Below are positions 36,409 to 47,900 of a stretch of 64,000 nucleotides of DNA, piece after piece. Origin of the DNA: Martelella sp. NC20 (GTDB lineage Bacteria > Pseudomonadota > Alphaproteobacteria > Rhizobiales > Rhizobiaceae); contig NZ_CP054861.1 of the NCBI RefSeq assembly GCF_013459645.1, positions 2,344,001 to 2,408,000 on the forward strand, given 5' to 3'. A program made the translations under genes and the position numbers. How positions within the stretch are numbered: position 1 is the stretch's first letter; every line of letters begins with the position of its first letter. The notes under the pieces were generated by a model, which saw only the letters and a program-made list of their open reading frames with translations, had not been told where the DNA came from and did not search any database.

Positions 36409-37241
36409 CGCGCGCGGCGTCCGGCCACCAGCATGGTGCGGAAGAAGCTTGCGATAAAGGCGAGCGTCATCACCAGAACGATGGTGGGCGCGGGCGCGCT
36501 GTCGATGTAGAAGCTGGCATAGATGCCGATCAGTGTGGACCCTGTCGCCACGGCAAGCGCCACCAGAAGCATGACGGAGAACCGCTGCGTCCACAGGAAC
36601 GCGATCGCGCCCGGCGCGACCAGCAGCGCGACCGACAGGATGATGCCGACCGCTTTCAGCGCGGCCACCACTGTCAACGACAGCACGATCAGAAGCCCGT
36701 AATGCAGAAGTTTCGTCGGCAGGCCGATGGCGCGTGCGTGCTGCTCGTCAAAGGCGTGGACCAGCAGATCCTTGCGCTTCAGCACGAGAAAGGCGGTCGC
36801 CGAAAGCGCGATCAGCCCGGCCTCGATCAGGTCGCCTCCGGAAATGCCGAGCATATCGCCGAACAGGATATGGTCGAGATGGACGGCGGAATGGACCTTG
36901 ACGTAGAGCACCAGCCCGAGCCCGAACATGCCGGAAAACACGATGCCGAGAATGGTATCTTCCTTCACCCGGCTGTTATCCGCAAGAAAGCCGGTCGACA
37001 GCGCGCAGACCATGCCGGCGACGAATGCGCCGAGGCCAAGCGGCAGGCCGATCATATAGGCCAGCACCACGCCCGGCAGCACCGCATGGGACACCGCGTC
37101 ACCCATCAGCGACCAGCCCTTCAGCACCAGAAGGCAGGATAGGAGCGCCATCGGTATGCTGACCAGAAGCGTGATCGCGAACGCCTTCAGCATGAAATCG
37201 AGCTGGAAGGGAAATGTGGCCATCATCCAGAAATCGCTCAT
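36384..37241 (-). CDS. sitD: Mn/Fe ABC transporter permease
   Basis: 285-residue inner-membrane subunit of the ABC-3 family with about eight helices. Marks: [20 protein letters not shown] near the N-terminus, [20 protein letters not shown] in the middle, [20 protein letters not shown], and [13 protein letters not shown]. It ends in a 3' overlap with pyrC and starts with an ATGA overlap with the preceding permease gene. It is the last gene of the sitABCD operon. Confidence 0.9.
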   Translation of the reverse strand: MSDFWMMATFPFQLDFMLKAFAITLLVSIPMALLSCLLVLKGWSLMGDAVSHAVLPGVVLAYMIGLPLGLGAFVAGMVCALSTGFLADNSRVKEDTILGIVFSGMFGLGLVLYVKVHSAVHLDHILFGDMLGISGGDLIEAGLIALSATAFLVLKRKDLLVHAFDEQHARAIGLPTKLLHYGLLIVLSLTVVAALKAVGIILSVALLVAPGAIAFLWTQRFSVMLLVALAVATGSTLIGIYASFYIDSAPAPTIVLVMTLAFIASFFRTMLVAGRRARQAASTSQ

Positions 37242-38101
37242 GCCGCAGTCTCCTGAAGTGCCCGGCGCGCCCGGCGTTTTGCGGCAAGCAGGCCATGCTT
37301 GGGCGCAAACACGAAGGCGATCAGAAACAGCGCCGTCTGCATGACGATGATCACGCCGCCGGTCGCGCCGTCGAGGAAATAGGAGATGTAGGCGCCGAGC
37401 GCCGAGGTTGCCGCGCCGATGAAGGCGGCAAGCGCGATCAGGCGCGGAAAACGATCGGTCAGCAGATAGGCGGTCGCGCCCGGGGTGACCACCAGCGCGA
37501 TCACCAGAAACGCGCCGACCGTCTGAAGGGCGGCCACGGTGGAGGCGGCGAGCAGCGTGAAGAACAGCACCTTCATGGCATCGGGGTTGATGCCGATCGA
37601 ACGGGCATGGTTCTCATCGAAGAACACCACCATCAGGTCTTTCCACTTCACCGCCAGGACGGCGAGCGTCACGCCGCCGATGATCGCGAGCTGGATGGTG
37701 TCGGAGCGGGTTATCGCCAGCACATTGCCCATGATGATGGTCTGGATGTCGATCGGAACCGGCGAGACCGAGACCATGAACAGGCCGAGGCCGAAGAAGC
37801 TGGTGAAGATCAGGCCGATGATCGCATCCTCCTTCAGCTTGGTCTTGTTGTTGAAGAACAGCATCGCGCCCGCGGCAAGACCGCCGGCGGCGAAGGCGCC
37901 GAGCGAAAACGGCAGGCCGAGCATATAGGCGCCCGCGACCCCCGGCACGATCGAATGGGACAGGGCATCGCCGATCAGCGACCAGCCCTTGAGCATCAGA
38001 TAGGCCGAGAGAAAGCCGCAGACGCAGCCCACCAGCGCGCTGACCCAGATCGCGTTCACCATGTAGCCATAGGCGAGCGGCTCGATCAGCCGGTCAAGCA
38101 T
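37238..38101 (-). CDS. sitC: Mn/Fe ABC transporter permease
   Basis: 287 residues, ABC-3 family, about eight helices, paralogous to sit[61 protein letters not shown] and [18 protein letters not shown] 38101 lies within an 8-base overlap (ATGCTTGA) with the ATPase stop, so translation is coupled; an upstream in-frame start at 38179 would lie well inside the ATPase gene and is not needed. Two permease genes of this type next to one ATPase is the SitABCD plan. Confidence 0.9.
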   Translation of the reverse strand: MLDRLIEPLAYGYMVNAIWVSALVGCVCGFLSAYLMLKGWSLIGDALSHSIVPGVAGAYMLGLPFSLGAFAAGGLAAGAMLFFNNKTKLKEDAIIGLIFTSFFGLGLFMVSVSPVPIDIQTIIMGNVLAITRSDTIQLAIIGGVTLAVLAVKWKDLMVVFFDENHARSIGINPDAMKVLFFTLLAASTVAALQTVGAFLVIALVVTPGATAYLLTDRFPRLIALAAFIGAATSALGAYISYFLDGATGGVIIVMQTALFLIAFVFAPKHGLLAAKRRARRALQETAA

Positions 38102-38978
38102 CGCCGCCTCTCCCCCGGCTTGCCGCCGGCGCGGTATCCGTTCCGCGTTCGCCATAGATGACGAACGGGCGCTCGTCATCGGTTATCACCTTGATCCGGC
38201 GGGTGTCCTCGTCGTCATGAAGGGCCGGACCTTCGAGCACGAAATGGCGCAGGACGCCGCCAAACGCTTTTTCGAGATTGGCCTGGGTAAAGGTGGTCTC
38301 GGTCGGGCCATAGGCCAGCACCGTGCCCTTGACGAACACCGCCCGGTCGCAGAATTCGGGCACCGAGCCGAGATTGTGGGTCGAGACCAGCATGATCCGG
38401 CCCTCGTCGCGCAATTCGCCGAGAAGCGCGATGATCTGTTCCTCGGTCTTCACATCGACGCCGGTGAAGGGCTCATCGAGCAGGATAACCCGCCCTTCCT
38501 GCGCCAGCGCGCGGGCCAGAAACACGCGCTTGCGCTGGCCGCCGGAAAGCTCGCCGATCTGGCGTTTGGAAAAGGCCGTCATACTGACCCGCTCGAGTGC
38601 GGCGGCGACCATGTCGCGGTCGGTACGGGAGGGGTGGCGCATGAAGCCCATATGGCCGTAGCGCCCCATCATCACCACATCCTCGACCAGAACGGGGAAA
38701 TTCCAGTCGACCTCCTCTGCCTGCGGCACATAGGCGACCAGGTTCTGCTTCAATGCTGCGCGCGCCGGTTGGCCGAGGATATCGACCTTGCCGCGGGCCA
38801 GCGGCACGAAGCCCATGATCGCCTTGAACAGTGTCGATTTGCCCGCCCCGTTGACGCCGACCAGAGCCGTGATCGTGCCGCGCGGAATCTCGAAACTGGC
38901 ATTGGTCAGCGCGGTGTGGCCGTTGCGATAGGTCACCGTTGCGCCTTGCACCACGAGGCCGGGCTCTGCCATGGTCAT
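38094..38978 (-). CDS. sitB: Mn/Fe ABC transporter ATP-binding protein
   Basis: 294-residue ATPase: Walker [17 protein letters not shown]-loop [15 protein letters not shown], signature [15 protein letters not shown], Walker [13 protein letters not shown] and switch His in VSTHNLGSV. The [11 protein letters not shown] loop is typical of manganese/iron/zinc importers. A C-terminal tail of about 45 residues ([14 protein letters not shown] onward) extends beyond the usual end. It overlaps the binding-protein stop by 4 bases and the permease start by 8. Confidence 0.92.
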   Translation of the reverse strand: MTMAEPGLVVQGATVTYRNGHTALTNASFEIPRGTITALVGVNGAGKSTLFKAIMGFVPLARGKVDILGQPARAALKQNLVAYVPQAEEVDWNFPVLVEDVVMMGRYGHMGFMRHPSRTDRDMVAAALERVSMTAFSKRQIGELSGGQRKRVFLARALAQEGRVILLDEPFTGVDVKTEEQIIALLGELRDEGRIMLVSTHNLGSVPEFCDRAVFVKGTVLAYGPTETTFTQANLEKAFGGVLRHFVLEGPALHDDEDTRRIKVITDDERPFVIYGERGTDTAPAASRGRGGDA

Positions 38979-39859
38979 TCGGTCAGACCTTTCGCCACGG
39001 TTTCGGTGGTGACGGACAACAGGTCGAGATAGGTGGGCACCGGGCCGCCCGGCTCGCTCAGACTGTCGACATAGAGTACGCCGCCATACGCCGCCCCGGT
39101 CTCGCTGGCAATCTGGCGGGCGGGTTTGTCGGAGACGGTGCTTTCCGAAAAGATCACGCCGATATCGTTTTCCCTCATGGTGTCAATCACGTGACGGATC
39201 TGCTGCGGCGTGCCCTGCTGATCGGCATTGACCGGCCAGAGGTAAAGTTCCTTGAGGTCGAGGTCGCGGGCAAGATAGGAAAACGCGCCCTCGCTCGTCA
39301 CCAGCCAGCGCTTGTCCTCCGGCACATCGGCCAGCATGGCGCGCATCGGCTGAAGCCTGGCTGTGATTTCATCGGCATAGGCCCGTGCATTTTCGGTGTA
39401 GGCTTCGGCATTGTCCGGATCGATTTCGATCAGTGCGTCGCGGATGTTTGCGACATAGATTTCGGCATTGTTAGGCGACATCCAGGCATGGGGATTGGGC
39501 TTGCCGTCATATTCGCCGCCGGCGATATCGATGGGGTCGATGCCATCGGAGACCACGACATTCGGCACATCGCCCAGGTTTTGCAGGAATTTCTCGAACC
39601 AGCGTTCGAGATTGAGCCCGTTGGACAGAATGATGTCGCCGCCGCGGGCATTCAGGATATCGCGCGGTGTCGGGGAATAGCCATGGATTTCCGCGCCCGG
39701 CTTGGTGATCGAAACCACCTCGGCATGGTCGCCCGCGACATTTCCGGCCATGTCGGCGATCACCGTGAAGGTGGTGACCACTTTCGGCTTGTCGGCGGCA
39801 AGCGCCGAAGTTCCGATCATGGCAATCGCTGCCACGGCTACGGTTCTGGCAAGGTTCAT
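38975..39859 (-). CDS. sitA: periplasmic Mn/Fe-binding protein
   Basis: 294-residue cluster A-I binding protein with Sec signal [20 protein letters not shown]. The metal ligands line up as His59 (GAEIHGYSP), His124 (NPHAWMSP), Glu190 ([10 protein letters not shown]) and Asp265 (LYVDSLSE). This His-His-Glu-Asp set is that of Mn/Fe proteins such as PsaA and MntC, not the three-His set of ZnuA, and there is no His-rich loop. AAGGAG lies 6 bases upstream of ATG 39859. The promoter region carries two palindromes fitting Fur/Mur control. Confidence 0.93.
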   Translation of the reverse strand: MNLARTVAVAAIAMIGTSALAADKPKVVTTFTVIADMAGNVAGDHAEVVSITKPGAEIHGYSPTPRDILNARGGDIILSNGLNLERWFEKFLQNLGDVPNVVVSDGIDPIDIAGGEYDGKPNPHAWMSPNNAEIYVANIRDALIEIDPDNAEAYTENARAYADEITARLQPMRAMLADVPEDKRWLVTSEGAFSYLARDLDLKELYLWPVNADQQGTPQQIRHVIDTMRENDIGVIFSESTVSDKPARQIASETGAAYGGVLYVDSLSEPGGPVPTYLDLLSVTTETVAKGLTE

Positions 39860-39885
39860 ACGTTCTCCTTTAATGCAGTTAAGAA

Positions 39886-39899
39886 CTATTTGCAAATAG
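39886..39899. promoter_or_regulatory. palindrome CTATTTGCAAATAG in the sitA promoter
   Basis: A perfect 14-base palindrome 27 bases before the sitA start. Its TTTGCAAA core resembles rhizobial Mur-responsive sequences (TGCAAAT-type). Position over a promoter would allow repression. Inference from sequence resemblance. Confidence 0.55.
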
Positions 39900-39932
39900 C
39901 ATGATGAGGTTTTGTGGGCATGTCAAACGTTA

Positions 39933-39949
39933 TTGCGAATGATTCGCAA
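39933..39949. promoter_or_regulatory. Fur/Mur-type operator TTGCGAATGATTCGCAA
   Basis: Perfect 8-base inverted repeat around one central base, similar to classical Fur boxes with an AATGATT centre. It lies 74 bases before sitA and about 195 before galK. In rhizobia the Fur homologue Mur represses sitABCD with Mn; this site fits that model. Confidence 0.65.
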
Positions 39950-40144
39950 AAAGAATCGATTCCCGAATATCAACGACAGGCCGCGACCATCGCACGGCTC
40001 GTGACAGTGGATGGCATGGGCCCGAAACCGCTGCTGGCGGCGGCGATCCGGGCATCTCGGTCGAGGGCGTGGTTGCCGGGCGATCTTGACGCGGCCGGGT
40101 TTTCTATAACAAATGCACACGACTTGAATGGGGGGACTTCGGCA

Positions 40145-41302
40145 ATGGCTGCGATCGATTTGCTACGTGCACGGTTTTTCGATCATTTCGATGGTGAGCC
40201 ACAGTTCTTCCGGGCGCCGGGGCGGGTCAACCTGATCGGCGAGCATACCGATTACAATGATGGCTTCGTGATGCCGGCCGCACTCGAATATGAGGCGCAG
40301 GCGGCGGCAGCCTGCCGTTCCGGCCGGCTGATCCGAATCCATTCCCTCAAGAACGGCGAGACCGCCGAATTCGATCTCGATGCCGAAAGCCCCGAACCGC
40401 GCGGCGACTGGACCGATTATGCCTTCGGGGTTGCCGTGATGCTGGAAGCGGCGGGACACAGGCTTGCGGGCGCCGATATCGTGATCTCGTCCACCGTGCC
40501 GGTCGGCGCCGGGCTCTCTTCCTCGGCGGCACTTGAGGTAGTTGTCGGCTACGCCCTGCTTTCGCTTTCGGGCCATGCGGTCGATACCGTCGAACTCGCG
40601 AAGATCTGCCAGAAGGCGGAAAACGAATATGTCGGCATGCGTTGCGGCATCATGGACCAGTTCATTTCCTGCAATGGCGTGTCCGATCACGCGCTGATGA
40701 TCGATTGCCGCTCGCTTGACAGGAAGCCCGTTCCGATCGACCCGGCGGCGCGGATCGTGGTCGCCAATTCCATGGTGCACCACGCGCTTGCCGACGGCGA
40801 ATACAACAAGCGCCGCCAGTCCTGCGAGGAGGGTGTGCGGCTGCTGCGGCCGGCACTCGGCGATATCGCGGCGCTCAGGGACGTCAGTTTCGAGGACCTC
40901 GAGGAGAACCGCGATTTCCTCCCCGACCTCACCTATCGCCGCTGCCGCCATATCGTCACCGAAAACGAGCGTGTCCTGCAGGCGGCCGATATGCTGCTTG
41001 GCGGCGATCTCGCAGCCTTCGGGCGGCTGATGAACGCCTCACATGTTTCTATGCGCGACGACTACGAAATCTCCTGCGAGGAGATCGATATCCTGGTCGA
41101 TATCGCGCAGGCCCAGAACGGCGTCTATGGCGCGCGCATGACCGGCGGCGGCTTCGGTGGTTCCGTGGTGGCGCTGGTGGAGAGCGATGCGGTCGCAGCC
41201 TTCATCGAAAGCGTCGGGGCCGCCTATCGGGATGCGACCGGCCACATATCCGAAATCTTCGCGTGCACGCCACAGGATGGCGTCGGCCGCCTCACAGATT
41301 GA
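40145..41302 (+). CDS. galK: galactokinase
   Basis: Phosphorylates galactose to galactose-1-phosphate. 385 residues. GHMP-kinase motifs: [20 protein letters not shown] (galactose signature), ATP loop [14 protein letters not shown], and C-terminal [17 protein letters not shown] 40145 is preceded by a G-run 8 bases upstream; the frame is open to 39914, but that extension would read across the sit operator and has no resemblance to kinases. First gene of the Leloir operon galKTE, divergent from sitA. Confidence 0.95.
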   Translation: MAAIDLLRARFFDHFDGEPQFFRAPGRVNLIGEHTDYNDGFVMPAALEYEAQAAAACRSGRLIRIHSLKNGETAEFDLDAESPEPRGDWTDYAFGVAVMLEAAGHRLAGADIVISSTVPVGAGLSSSAALEVVVGYALLSLSGHAVDTVELAKICQKAENEYVGMRCGIMDQFISCNGVSDHALMIDCRSLDRKPVPIDPAARIVVANSMVHHALADGEYNKRRQSCEEGVRLLRPALGDIAALRDVSFEDLEENRDFLPDLTYRRCRHIVTENERVLQAADMLLGGDLAAFGRLMNASHVSMRDDYEISCEEIDILVDIAQAQNGVYGARMTGGGFGGSVVALVESDAVAAFIESVGAAYRDATGHISEIFACTPQDGVGRLTD

Positions 41303-41310
41303 GTCAAGAG

Positions 41311-42348
41311 ATGAGCACATTCACCGATCATCCTCACCGTCGCTATAATCCGCTTGCCGGCGAATGGGTGCTTGTGTCGCCGCATCGCGCCAAACGACCC
41401 TGGCAGGGGCAGGTGGAAGATGCCGAGGTGCCGGACATGCCGGCCCACGATCCGGATTGCTATCTCTGCGCCCGCAATACCCGCATCAACGGCGAAAAAA
41501 ACCCTGACTACCGGCACACTTTCGTGTTCGACAACGACTTTGCCGCGCTGACCGAGGATGCGCCGGACGAGGCCTTCCGCGATGGGCTTTTGATGGCGGA
41601 GGGCGAGAGCGGCATATGCCGGGTGGTGTGCTTCTCGCCCCGCCACGACCTGACGCTTGCCCGCATGGCGGTCGATGATATCGCCATTGTGGTCGAAAGC
41701 TGGGTCGCGCAGTATCTTGAACTCGGGGCGAGGCCGGATATCGGATATGTCCAGATCTTCGAGAATCGTGGCGCGATGATGGGGTGTTCCAATCCCCATC
41801 CGCACGGCCAGATCTGGGCGAGCCGCAACCTGCCGAACGCCGCGGCGACGGAGACCGAGACCCAGCGCGGCTATTACGATCAGCACGGCACCCCGCTGCT
41901 GATGGCCTATCTCGCGCAGGAACGGGCGCTTGGCGAGCGCATTCTGTTTGAAAATGACGGCTTTGTCGTGCTGGTGCCCTATTGGGCGGTGTGGCCGTTC
42001 GAGACCATGGTGCTGCCGAAGCGCCATATCCGCTCGATGGACGAGATGGAAGCGGGCGAGCGGGTGCAACTCGCAGAGGCGCTGTCCTGGGTCACGATCC
42101 GCTACGACAATCTGTTCACCACCTCGTTTCCTTATTCGATGGGCTTTCACCAACGCCCGACCGATGGCGAGGCCCATGACGAGTGGGTGATGCATGCCCA
42201 TTTCTATCCGCCGCTGCTGCGTTCGGCGACCATCCGGAAATTCATGGTCGGCTTCGAACTGCTCGGCACGCCGCAGCGCGACCTGACCCCGGAACAGGCG
42301 GCGGACCGGTTGCGTGATCTGCCCGATACGCACTACCTCGCCGGCTGA
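41311..42348 (+). CDS. galT: galactose-1-phosphate uridylyltransferase
   Basis: Exchanges galactose-1-phosphate with UDP-glucose to UDP-galactose and glucose-1-phosphate. 345 residues. Zinc Cys pair in [12 protein letters not shown], the active-site His-Pro-His in [14 protein letters not shown] with the UMP-carrying His, and the Glu/His ligands in [13 protein letters not shown]. It starts 8 bases after galK; the Shine-Dalgarno (AAGAG) is close to the ATG and weak, suggesting coupling to galK translation. Confidence 0.95.
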   Translation: MSTFTDHPHRRYNPLAGEWVLVSPHRAKRPWQGQVEDAEVPDMPAHDPDCYLCARNTRINGEKNPDYRHTFVFDNDFAALTEDAPDEAFRDGLLMAEGESGICRVVCFSPRHDLTLARMAVDDIAIVVESWVAQYLELGARPDIGYVQIFENRGAMMGCSNPHPHGQIWASRNLPNAAATETETQRGYYDQHGTPLLMAYLAQERALGERILFENDGFVVLVPYWAVWPFETMVLPKRHIRSMDEMEAGERVQLAEALSWVTIRYDNLFTTSFPYSMGFHQRPTDGEAHDEWVMHAHFYPPLLRSATIRKFMVGFELLGTPQRDLTPEQAADRLRDLPDTHYLAG

Positions 42349-42402
42349 GCCGCGCTTCGAAGGAACCCGCTTTCCAAGGGAGCGGGCAAGGGAGAAAGAA
42401 AA

Positions 42403-43395
42403 ATGACCATTCTCGTTACCGGCGGCGCCGGTTATGTCGGTTCCCACATGGCCCATGCGCTGGTTGACCGTGGCGAACAGGTGGTGGTGCTGGACGATCT
42501 TTCCACCGGCCATGGCGAACTGGTGCCGGAAGCGGCCAAGCTCGTCAGGGGCGATATCGCCGACGACAAGCTGGTGGGCAGGCTGATCGCCGATGAGGGC
42601 ATCAACGCGATCGCCCATTTCGCCGGCTCGATCGTGGTCTCGGACTCGGTTGCCGACCCGCTGACCTATTACGACAACAACACCGTCAAATCCCGTGCGC
42701 TGATCGAAACGGCGGTTGCCGGGAAGGTCGAGGCGTTTCTGTTCTCCTCCACCGCCGCCGTCTATGGCGAGCCGGGCGTCGACCTGCTGGACGAGGAGCA
42801 GAACCTGCAGCCGGTCTCGCCCTATGGCTGGTCGAAGCTGATGACGGAGGTGATGCTGCGCGACAGCGCCGCCGCCTACGGTCTCAAATATGCGGCGCTG
42901 CGCTATTTCAACGTCGCCGGCGCCGACCCGCAAGGCCGCACCGGCGAGACCCGCGAGCACGCCACCCACCTGATTGAGATCGCCGCTCAGGCGGCGACCG
43001 GCCGGCGCAACCGCATGGAGGTGTTCGGCACGGATTACCCCACACCGGACGGCACCTGCCTGCGCGATTACATCCACGTCACCGATCTGATCGATGCCCA
43101 TGTGAAGGCGCTGATGCATCTTCTGAACGGCGGCGACAATTTCGTCGCCAATTGCGGCTACGGCCACGGCTTCTCGGTGTTGCAGGTGATCGATGCGATC
43201 AAGCGCGTCTCCGGGGTCGACTTCCGCGTGGACATGTCCGACCGCCGCCCCGGCGACCCGCCGGCGCTGGTTGCCGAGTCAGCCCGCGTACGCGAGATTC
43301 TAGGCTGGGAGCCGAAATATGACGATCTCGACACCATCGTGAAACACGCGCTTGCGTGGGAGGATCAGTTGGTGAAGGGGCGGGTGAAGCTCTAA
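42403..43395 (+). CDS. galE: UDP-glucose 4-epimerase
   Basis: Interconverts UDP-galactose and UDP-glucose, NAD-dependent SDR, 330 residues. NAD loop TGGAGYVGSHMAHAL, catalytic Ser in FSSTAAVYGE, Tyr and Lys in SPYGWSKLM, and NVAGADPQG for the nucleotide sugar. It lies 54 bases behind galT with GGAG-like AGGGAGAAAG upstream of the ATG. It completes the Leloir set and also supplies UDP-galactose for surface polysaccharide. Behind it lies an inverted repeat pair. Confidence 0.95.
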   Translation: MTILVTGGAGYVGSHMAHALVDRGEQVVVLDDLSTGHGELVPEAAKLVRGDIADDKLVGRLIADEGINAIAHFAGSIVVSDSVADPLTYYDNNTVKSRALIETAVAGKVEAFLFSSTAAVYGEPGVDLLDEEQNLQPVSPYGWSKLMTEVMLRDSAAAYGLKYAALRYFNVAGADPQGRTGETREHATHLIEIAAQAATGRRNRMEVFGTDYPTPDGTCLRDYIHVTDLIDAHVKALMHLLNGGDNFVANCGYGHGFSVLQVIDAIKRVSGVDFRVDMSDRRPGDPPALVAESARVREILGWEPKYDDLDTIVKHALAWEDQLVKGRVKL

Positions 43396-43429
43396 GGGGA
43401 CGGTCCTCGCTGCATAGCCCCCCAATCTT

Positions 43430-43567
43430 CTCGCCCCGGAGGGGAGAGATGTCGCGACAGCGACAGTGAGGGGGGAGTCCATCCCCGCGAACGCCCTCAC
43501 GGGTCGATATGCTGCTTCACCCTCACTCCCCCTTTCGGGGGTATCTCTCCCGCAGGCGGGAGAGAGT
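43430..43567. repeat. inverted pair of double-hairpin repeats
   Basis: Copy 1 (about 43430-43476) has stems CCCCGGAGGGG and GTCGCGACAGCGAC separated by AGAGAT and ended by AGTGAGGG. Copy 2 (about 43519-43567) is the same plan inverted, with different but self-complementary stems (CCCCCTTTCGGGGG, CCCGCAGGCGGG). They lie between convergent galE and the aminotransferase. Stem-preserving change suggests selection on structure. Confidence 0.7.
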
Positions 43568-43603
43568 AGTTGGAGCAAGCGGCTATGTCTGTGTGCAGCC
43601 CTC

Positions 43604-44770
43604 TCATATCCGCGCAATATAATCCGCCAGCCGGTCGGCGGCCTCGGCGAGTTGGTCCGCATTTCGCAGGAAACAGGCGCGTAAAAACGGTTCGCCGCCG
43701 GGTCCGAAGGCGGAGCCCGGCGCAAGGCCGACGCCGGTCCTGTCGACGATATCGAGCGCCGCCTTGCGGCTGTCGGTGATGCCGTCGACCTTGAGATAGG
43801 CATAGATCGCACCATCGGGTTTCAGCGTTTCGACCCGGTTGGTCGCAAGCAGCCGGTCGCAGAAGATGTCGCGGCCGGCCGTTGCCCGCGCGATGTTCTC
43901 GGCAATGAAATCGTCGCCCGCCGTCACCGCCGCAACGGCGCCGCGCTGCATGAACTGGGCAACGCCCGAGGTGGTGTACTGCACCAGGTTCTCGATTGTG
44001 TCGCCGAGTTCGGGCGGGGCCACCAGCCAGCCGAGGCGCCAGCCCGTCATCGACCAGTTCTTGGAGAAGGAATTGGCGAACACCACCCTGTCGCCATCCT
44101 CGATGATGTCGAGGAAGGAGGCGGCGCGGCCGCCGGCATAGTGATAGAGCGCATAGATCTCGTCGGCCAGGATCCAGATGCCGTGGCGGCGCGAAATGTC
44201 GAGAAGCGCCTTGAGATCGGAAAGGCTCGCCGTCCATCCGGTCGGGTTGGCGGGCGTGTTGACGAACATCATCCTGGTTTTCGGCGTGATCGCGCGTTCG
44301 ACCTGGTCGATATCGAGCGACCACTGGCCATCGGCGAAGGTCAGCGGAACGCCGACCTTGCGGGCGCCGGAAACGCCGAGCGCCGCCGCGATATTGGGCC
44401 AGCACGGCGTAAAATAGATCGCCTCGTCGCCGACATCCGTCAGCGCCTCGACCATCAGCTTGATCGCATGCATGCCGGAGCCGGTGACATAGATGTGCTC
44501 CGGCGACAGCCTGGCCTTGAAATGGCGGCCGTAATAATCCGCGATCCCGCTTCGGAGTTCGGGAATGCCGCGCTGATAGGTATAGAAAGTCTCGCCATTG
44601 TCGAGTGCGGCCTTGGCGGCGTCGCTGATGAAGGCGGGGGTGGGCAGATCGCCTTCGCCGGCCCACAGCGGCAGCAGGTTGTCGCGCCCGCGGGCGTGAT
44701 TGATGATCTCGACGATGCCGCTTTCGGGCGCGTCGGCGGCGCGGCGGCTGATATTCTCGATAAGGCGCAT
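43604..44770 (-). CDS. class I/II PLP-dependent aminotransferase
   Basis: 388 residues, cytosolic fold-type I enzyme. Seen are the N-terminal WAGEGDLPTPAFISDAA with the phosphate contact, GSGMHAIKLMVEALTDVGDE, Asn in NTPANPTGWTA, Asp in ILADEIYALYHYAGG, and the PLP Lys in NSFSKNWSMTGWRLGW. The GEGDxPTP start is common in aspartate-type aminotransferases of Rhizobiales; substrate is not certain. It lies alone, converging on galE and divergent from the hybrid kinase gene. Confidence 0.9.
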   Translation of the reverse strand: MRLIENISRRAADAPESGIVEIINHARGRDNLLPLWAGEGDLPTPAFISDAAKAALDNGETFYTYQRGIPELRSGIADYYGRHFKARLSPEHIYVTGSGMHAIKLMVEALTDVGDEAIYFTPCWPNIAAALGVSGARKVGVPLTFADGQWSLDIDQVERAITPKTRMMFVNTPANPTGWTASLSDLKALLDISRRHGIWILADEIYALYHYAGGRAASFLDIIEDGDRVVFANSFSKNWSMTGWRLGWLVAPPELGDTIENLVQYTTSGVAQFMQRGAVAAVTAGDDFIAENIARATAGRDIFCDRLLATNRVETLKPDGAIYAYLKVDGITDSRKAALDIVDRTGVGLAPGSAFGPGGEPFLRACFLRNADQLAEAADRLADYIARI

Positions 44771-44956
44771 GCGTGGTCTCCTGTCGCTTCAGTCATAAAA
44801 CGGAGCAGGCGGTGAATGCCATGAATTTTAAGCTTTGATCGATTGATTCTTTTGATGGTTGTGCTGCGACAGTCGCATTTGAAAATTGCTGCCCTTGGCA
44901 TATCGTGATGGCCTGCGGTCGCGACAGGCCGCCGTTGGAAACGGGAGAATGACCGG

Positions 44957-47900
44957 ATGCTGCCCGGCTGGCTGATATTGTTGTCGGCGCTGCTTTACAT
45001 CCTGCTGCTGTTTGCCGTCGCCAGTTTCGGTGACCGGCAGGCCAAGCGGCAGATGCGGCCGCGCGACGGGCGCAATATGGTCTACGCGCTCTCGCTTGCC
45101 GTCTACTGCACGTCCTGGACCTATTTCGGCGGCGTCGGGCTCGCGGCGACGCGCGGGCTCGAATTCCTCGGCATCTATATCGGCCCGATCCTGGTGTTCA
45201 CGGTCGGGATGCCGGTGGTCAGGCGGATCGTGGCGCTGGCGAAGGCCGAGAAGTTGACCTCCGTGGCTGACTTTCTGGCCGCCCGCTATGGCAAGAACCC
45301 GATCGTCGCGGGCCTCGTCGCGATCATTTCGCTCGCCGCCGCCATCCCCTACATCGCGCTGCAATTGAAGGCGGTGTCGGATTCGGTCTCGGTCATGGTC
45401 GGCGGCGAAACCGGGTTTCTGTCGGCGGGTGCGGCCTATGGCGTCGGCCTGCCACTTGCGGTCACGCTGGCGCTCGCAAGCTTCGCCATCGTGTTCGGTA
45501 CCCGTCATACCGATGCCACCGAGCATCAGGACGGCCTGATCCTGGCGATCGCGATGGAATCGGTGATCAAGCTCGTGGCCTTCGCCTCGGTCGGCCTGTT
45601 CGCCCTGTTCGTGCTGTTCGACGGCCCCGCCGATCTGCTGGCCTCCGCGCGTCAGAACGCGGTGGCTGCGGCGGCGCTCAGCTATGAAACGCCGATCAGT
45701 CGCTGGATATTGCTGACCGGGCTTTCGGCCTGCGCCATCCTGCTTCTGCCGCGCCAGTTCCATGTCACCGTGGTCGAAAACCGCTCGGAAGGGGAGCTGA
45801 ACCTTGCGCGCTTCCTGTTTCCGCTCTATCTGATCGCGATCAACCTGCTGGTGCTGCCGGTGGCGATCGGCGGGGCGATGATGCTCGGCCCCGGCGTTGA
45901 TCCCGATCTCTACGTGCTGCAGCTGCCGATCGCCTCCGGTCAGCGGCTGCTTTCGCTGATTACATTCCTGGGCGGGTTTTCGGCAGCCACCGCCATGGTC
46001 ATCGTCGCCTCGGTGGCGCTGGCGATCATGCTGTCGAACGATATCGTCAATCCGATCTTCCTGAGGCGGCGGATGATGTCGGGCAGCGGGCGGCGGCATG
46101 ATTTCTACGCGCTGCTGCTCAATGTCCGCCGCGCCTCGATCCTTGGCGTCATGCTGCTCGGCTACGCCTATTACCGCCATATCGACAGCGATCGCGGCCT
46201 GTTCTCGATCGGGCTGCTGGCGTTTGCGGCGATCGCCCAGGTGGCGCCGGCGCTGTTCATCGGGCTTGTCTGGCGCAATGCCAATGCGCGCGGCGCGATC
46301 GTCGGCCTGTCGCTCGGCTTCGTCACCTGGATCTATCTTCTGTTCGTGCCGAGCCTGGGCGGGCCGGACCAGTCCGCCGTCGCCGGCGCGGTGATGAACT
46401 TCATCATTCCGGGCACCGGTCTGTTCACCGGGCCGGACGCCGATATCCTGCTCAACGTCACCTGCCTGTCGCTGCTGGTCAATATCGCCGGGCTGGTAAT
46501 TGGTTCATTGAGCCGGCCTGCAAGGCCGCTGGAGCGCATCCAGTCCGGCATCTTCGTCAAACGCCAGGCGCGCTGGCAATCGACGGCGCGCGGGATCGGA
46601 ACCGGGGTTTCCGTCGGCGTGCTCAGGGAAACATTGAAAGGCTATCTCGGCGCGGAAAGAACGGCACGGTCGTTTGCCACTTTCGAGCGCACGGCCGGGC
46701 GCAAGATGACCGATGACGAACAGGCCGATATGGCGCTGATCCATTTTTCCGAGCAATTGCTGGGCACCGCCATCGGCTCGTCCTCCGCGCGGCTGGTGCT
46801 GTCGCTGGTGTTGCAGCGCGCCGAGGCCGCCTCGGGCGATGCCGCCTTCCTGCTCGATCAGGCAAGCGAGGCGCTGCAATATAATCAGGGCCTGTTGCAG
46901 ACCGCCTTGTCACAGATGGACGAAGGCATCGCCGTCTTCGACTCCGCCAACCGGCTCACCGTCTGGAACAGGCGTTTTCGCGCGCTGCTCGACCTGCCGG
47001 AAGAGGCCGGCCAGGTCGGCTATCCGCTGATCAACATTATCGGCCGGCTTTCCTCGCGCGGCGATCTCACCGGCGATGAGGCGAAGGAGGCGCTGCGCAA
47101 GCTGCGCGCCCACGAAACCGCCTTTCCCCTGGTGCTGGAAAGCGGCAAGCGGATCATCGAGGTCCAGTCGCGCGCCATGCCCGATGCCGGCATGGTGGTG
47201 ACCTTCACCGATATCACCCGTCGCGTGGAAGGCGATCTCGCGCTCAAACAGGCCAATGAAACGCTGGAGCAGCGCGTTGCCGCCCGCACCGCCGAACTCA
47301 CCGAGGTCAACAAGGCATTGCGGCTGGCGCGGGCCGCGGCCGATGAGGCCAATATCGGCAAGACCCGGTTCTTCTCCGCCGCCGGCCACGACATCCTCCA
47401 GCCGCTCAATGCCGCCCGTCTTTATGCCACGGCGCTTGGCGAGCGGTTGCCAGCCGAAAGCGAGGGCCGCGACTTTTCAGACAAGATCGATTCCGCCCTG
47501 CAATCGGTAGAGGATATCCTGGGGGCCGTGCTGGATATCTCGCGGCTCGATGCCGGCGCGATGAAGCCGCATTTCACCACCGTCAGCCTCGGCGACACGC
47601 TGAAGCGGGTCGAGACCGATTTCAGGCCGCTGGCGGACGAGAAGGGGCTCAACCTTGTGGTGGTGCCGTCTTCGCTGAAGGTGCGCTCCGATGCCCAGGC
47701 GCTGAGGCGTCTGGTGCAGAACCTGGTGTCCAACGCAATCAAATATACCATCACCGGCAGGGTTCTGGTGGGCGTCAGGCGCAGGGGCGATCACGCGGTG
47801 ATCGAGGTGCATGATACCGGCATCGGCATTCCCGCCTCCAAGGCCGAGAGCGTGTTCAAGGAGTTCACGCGGCTCGATGAGGGCGCGCGCGCCGCGCAGG

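Noticed and set aside
39914..40144. 77-codon N-terminal extension of galK
   Set aside because: The extension reads through the Fur-like operator and shows no kinase similarity; the Shine-Dalgarno is at 40145.
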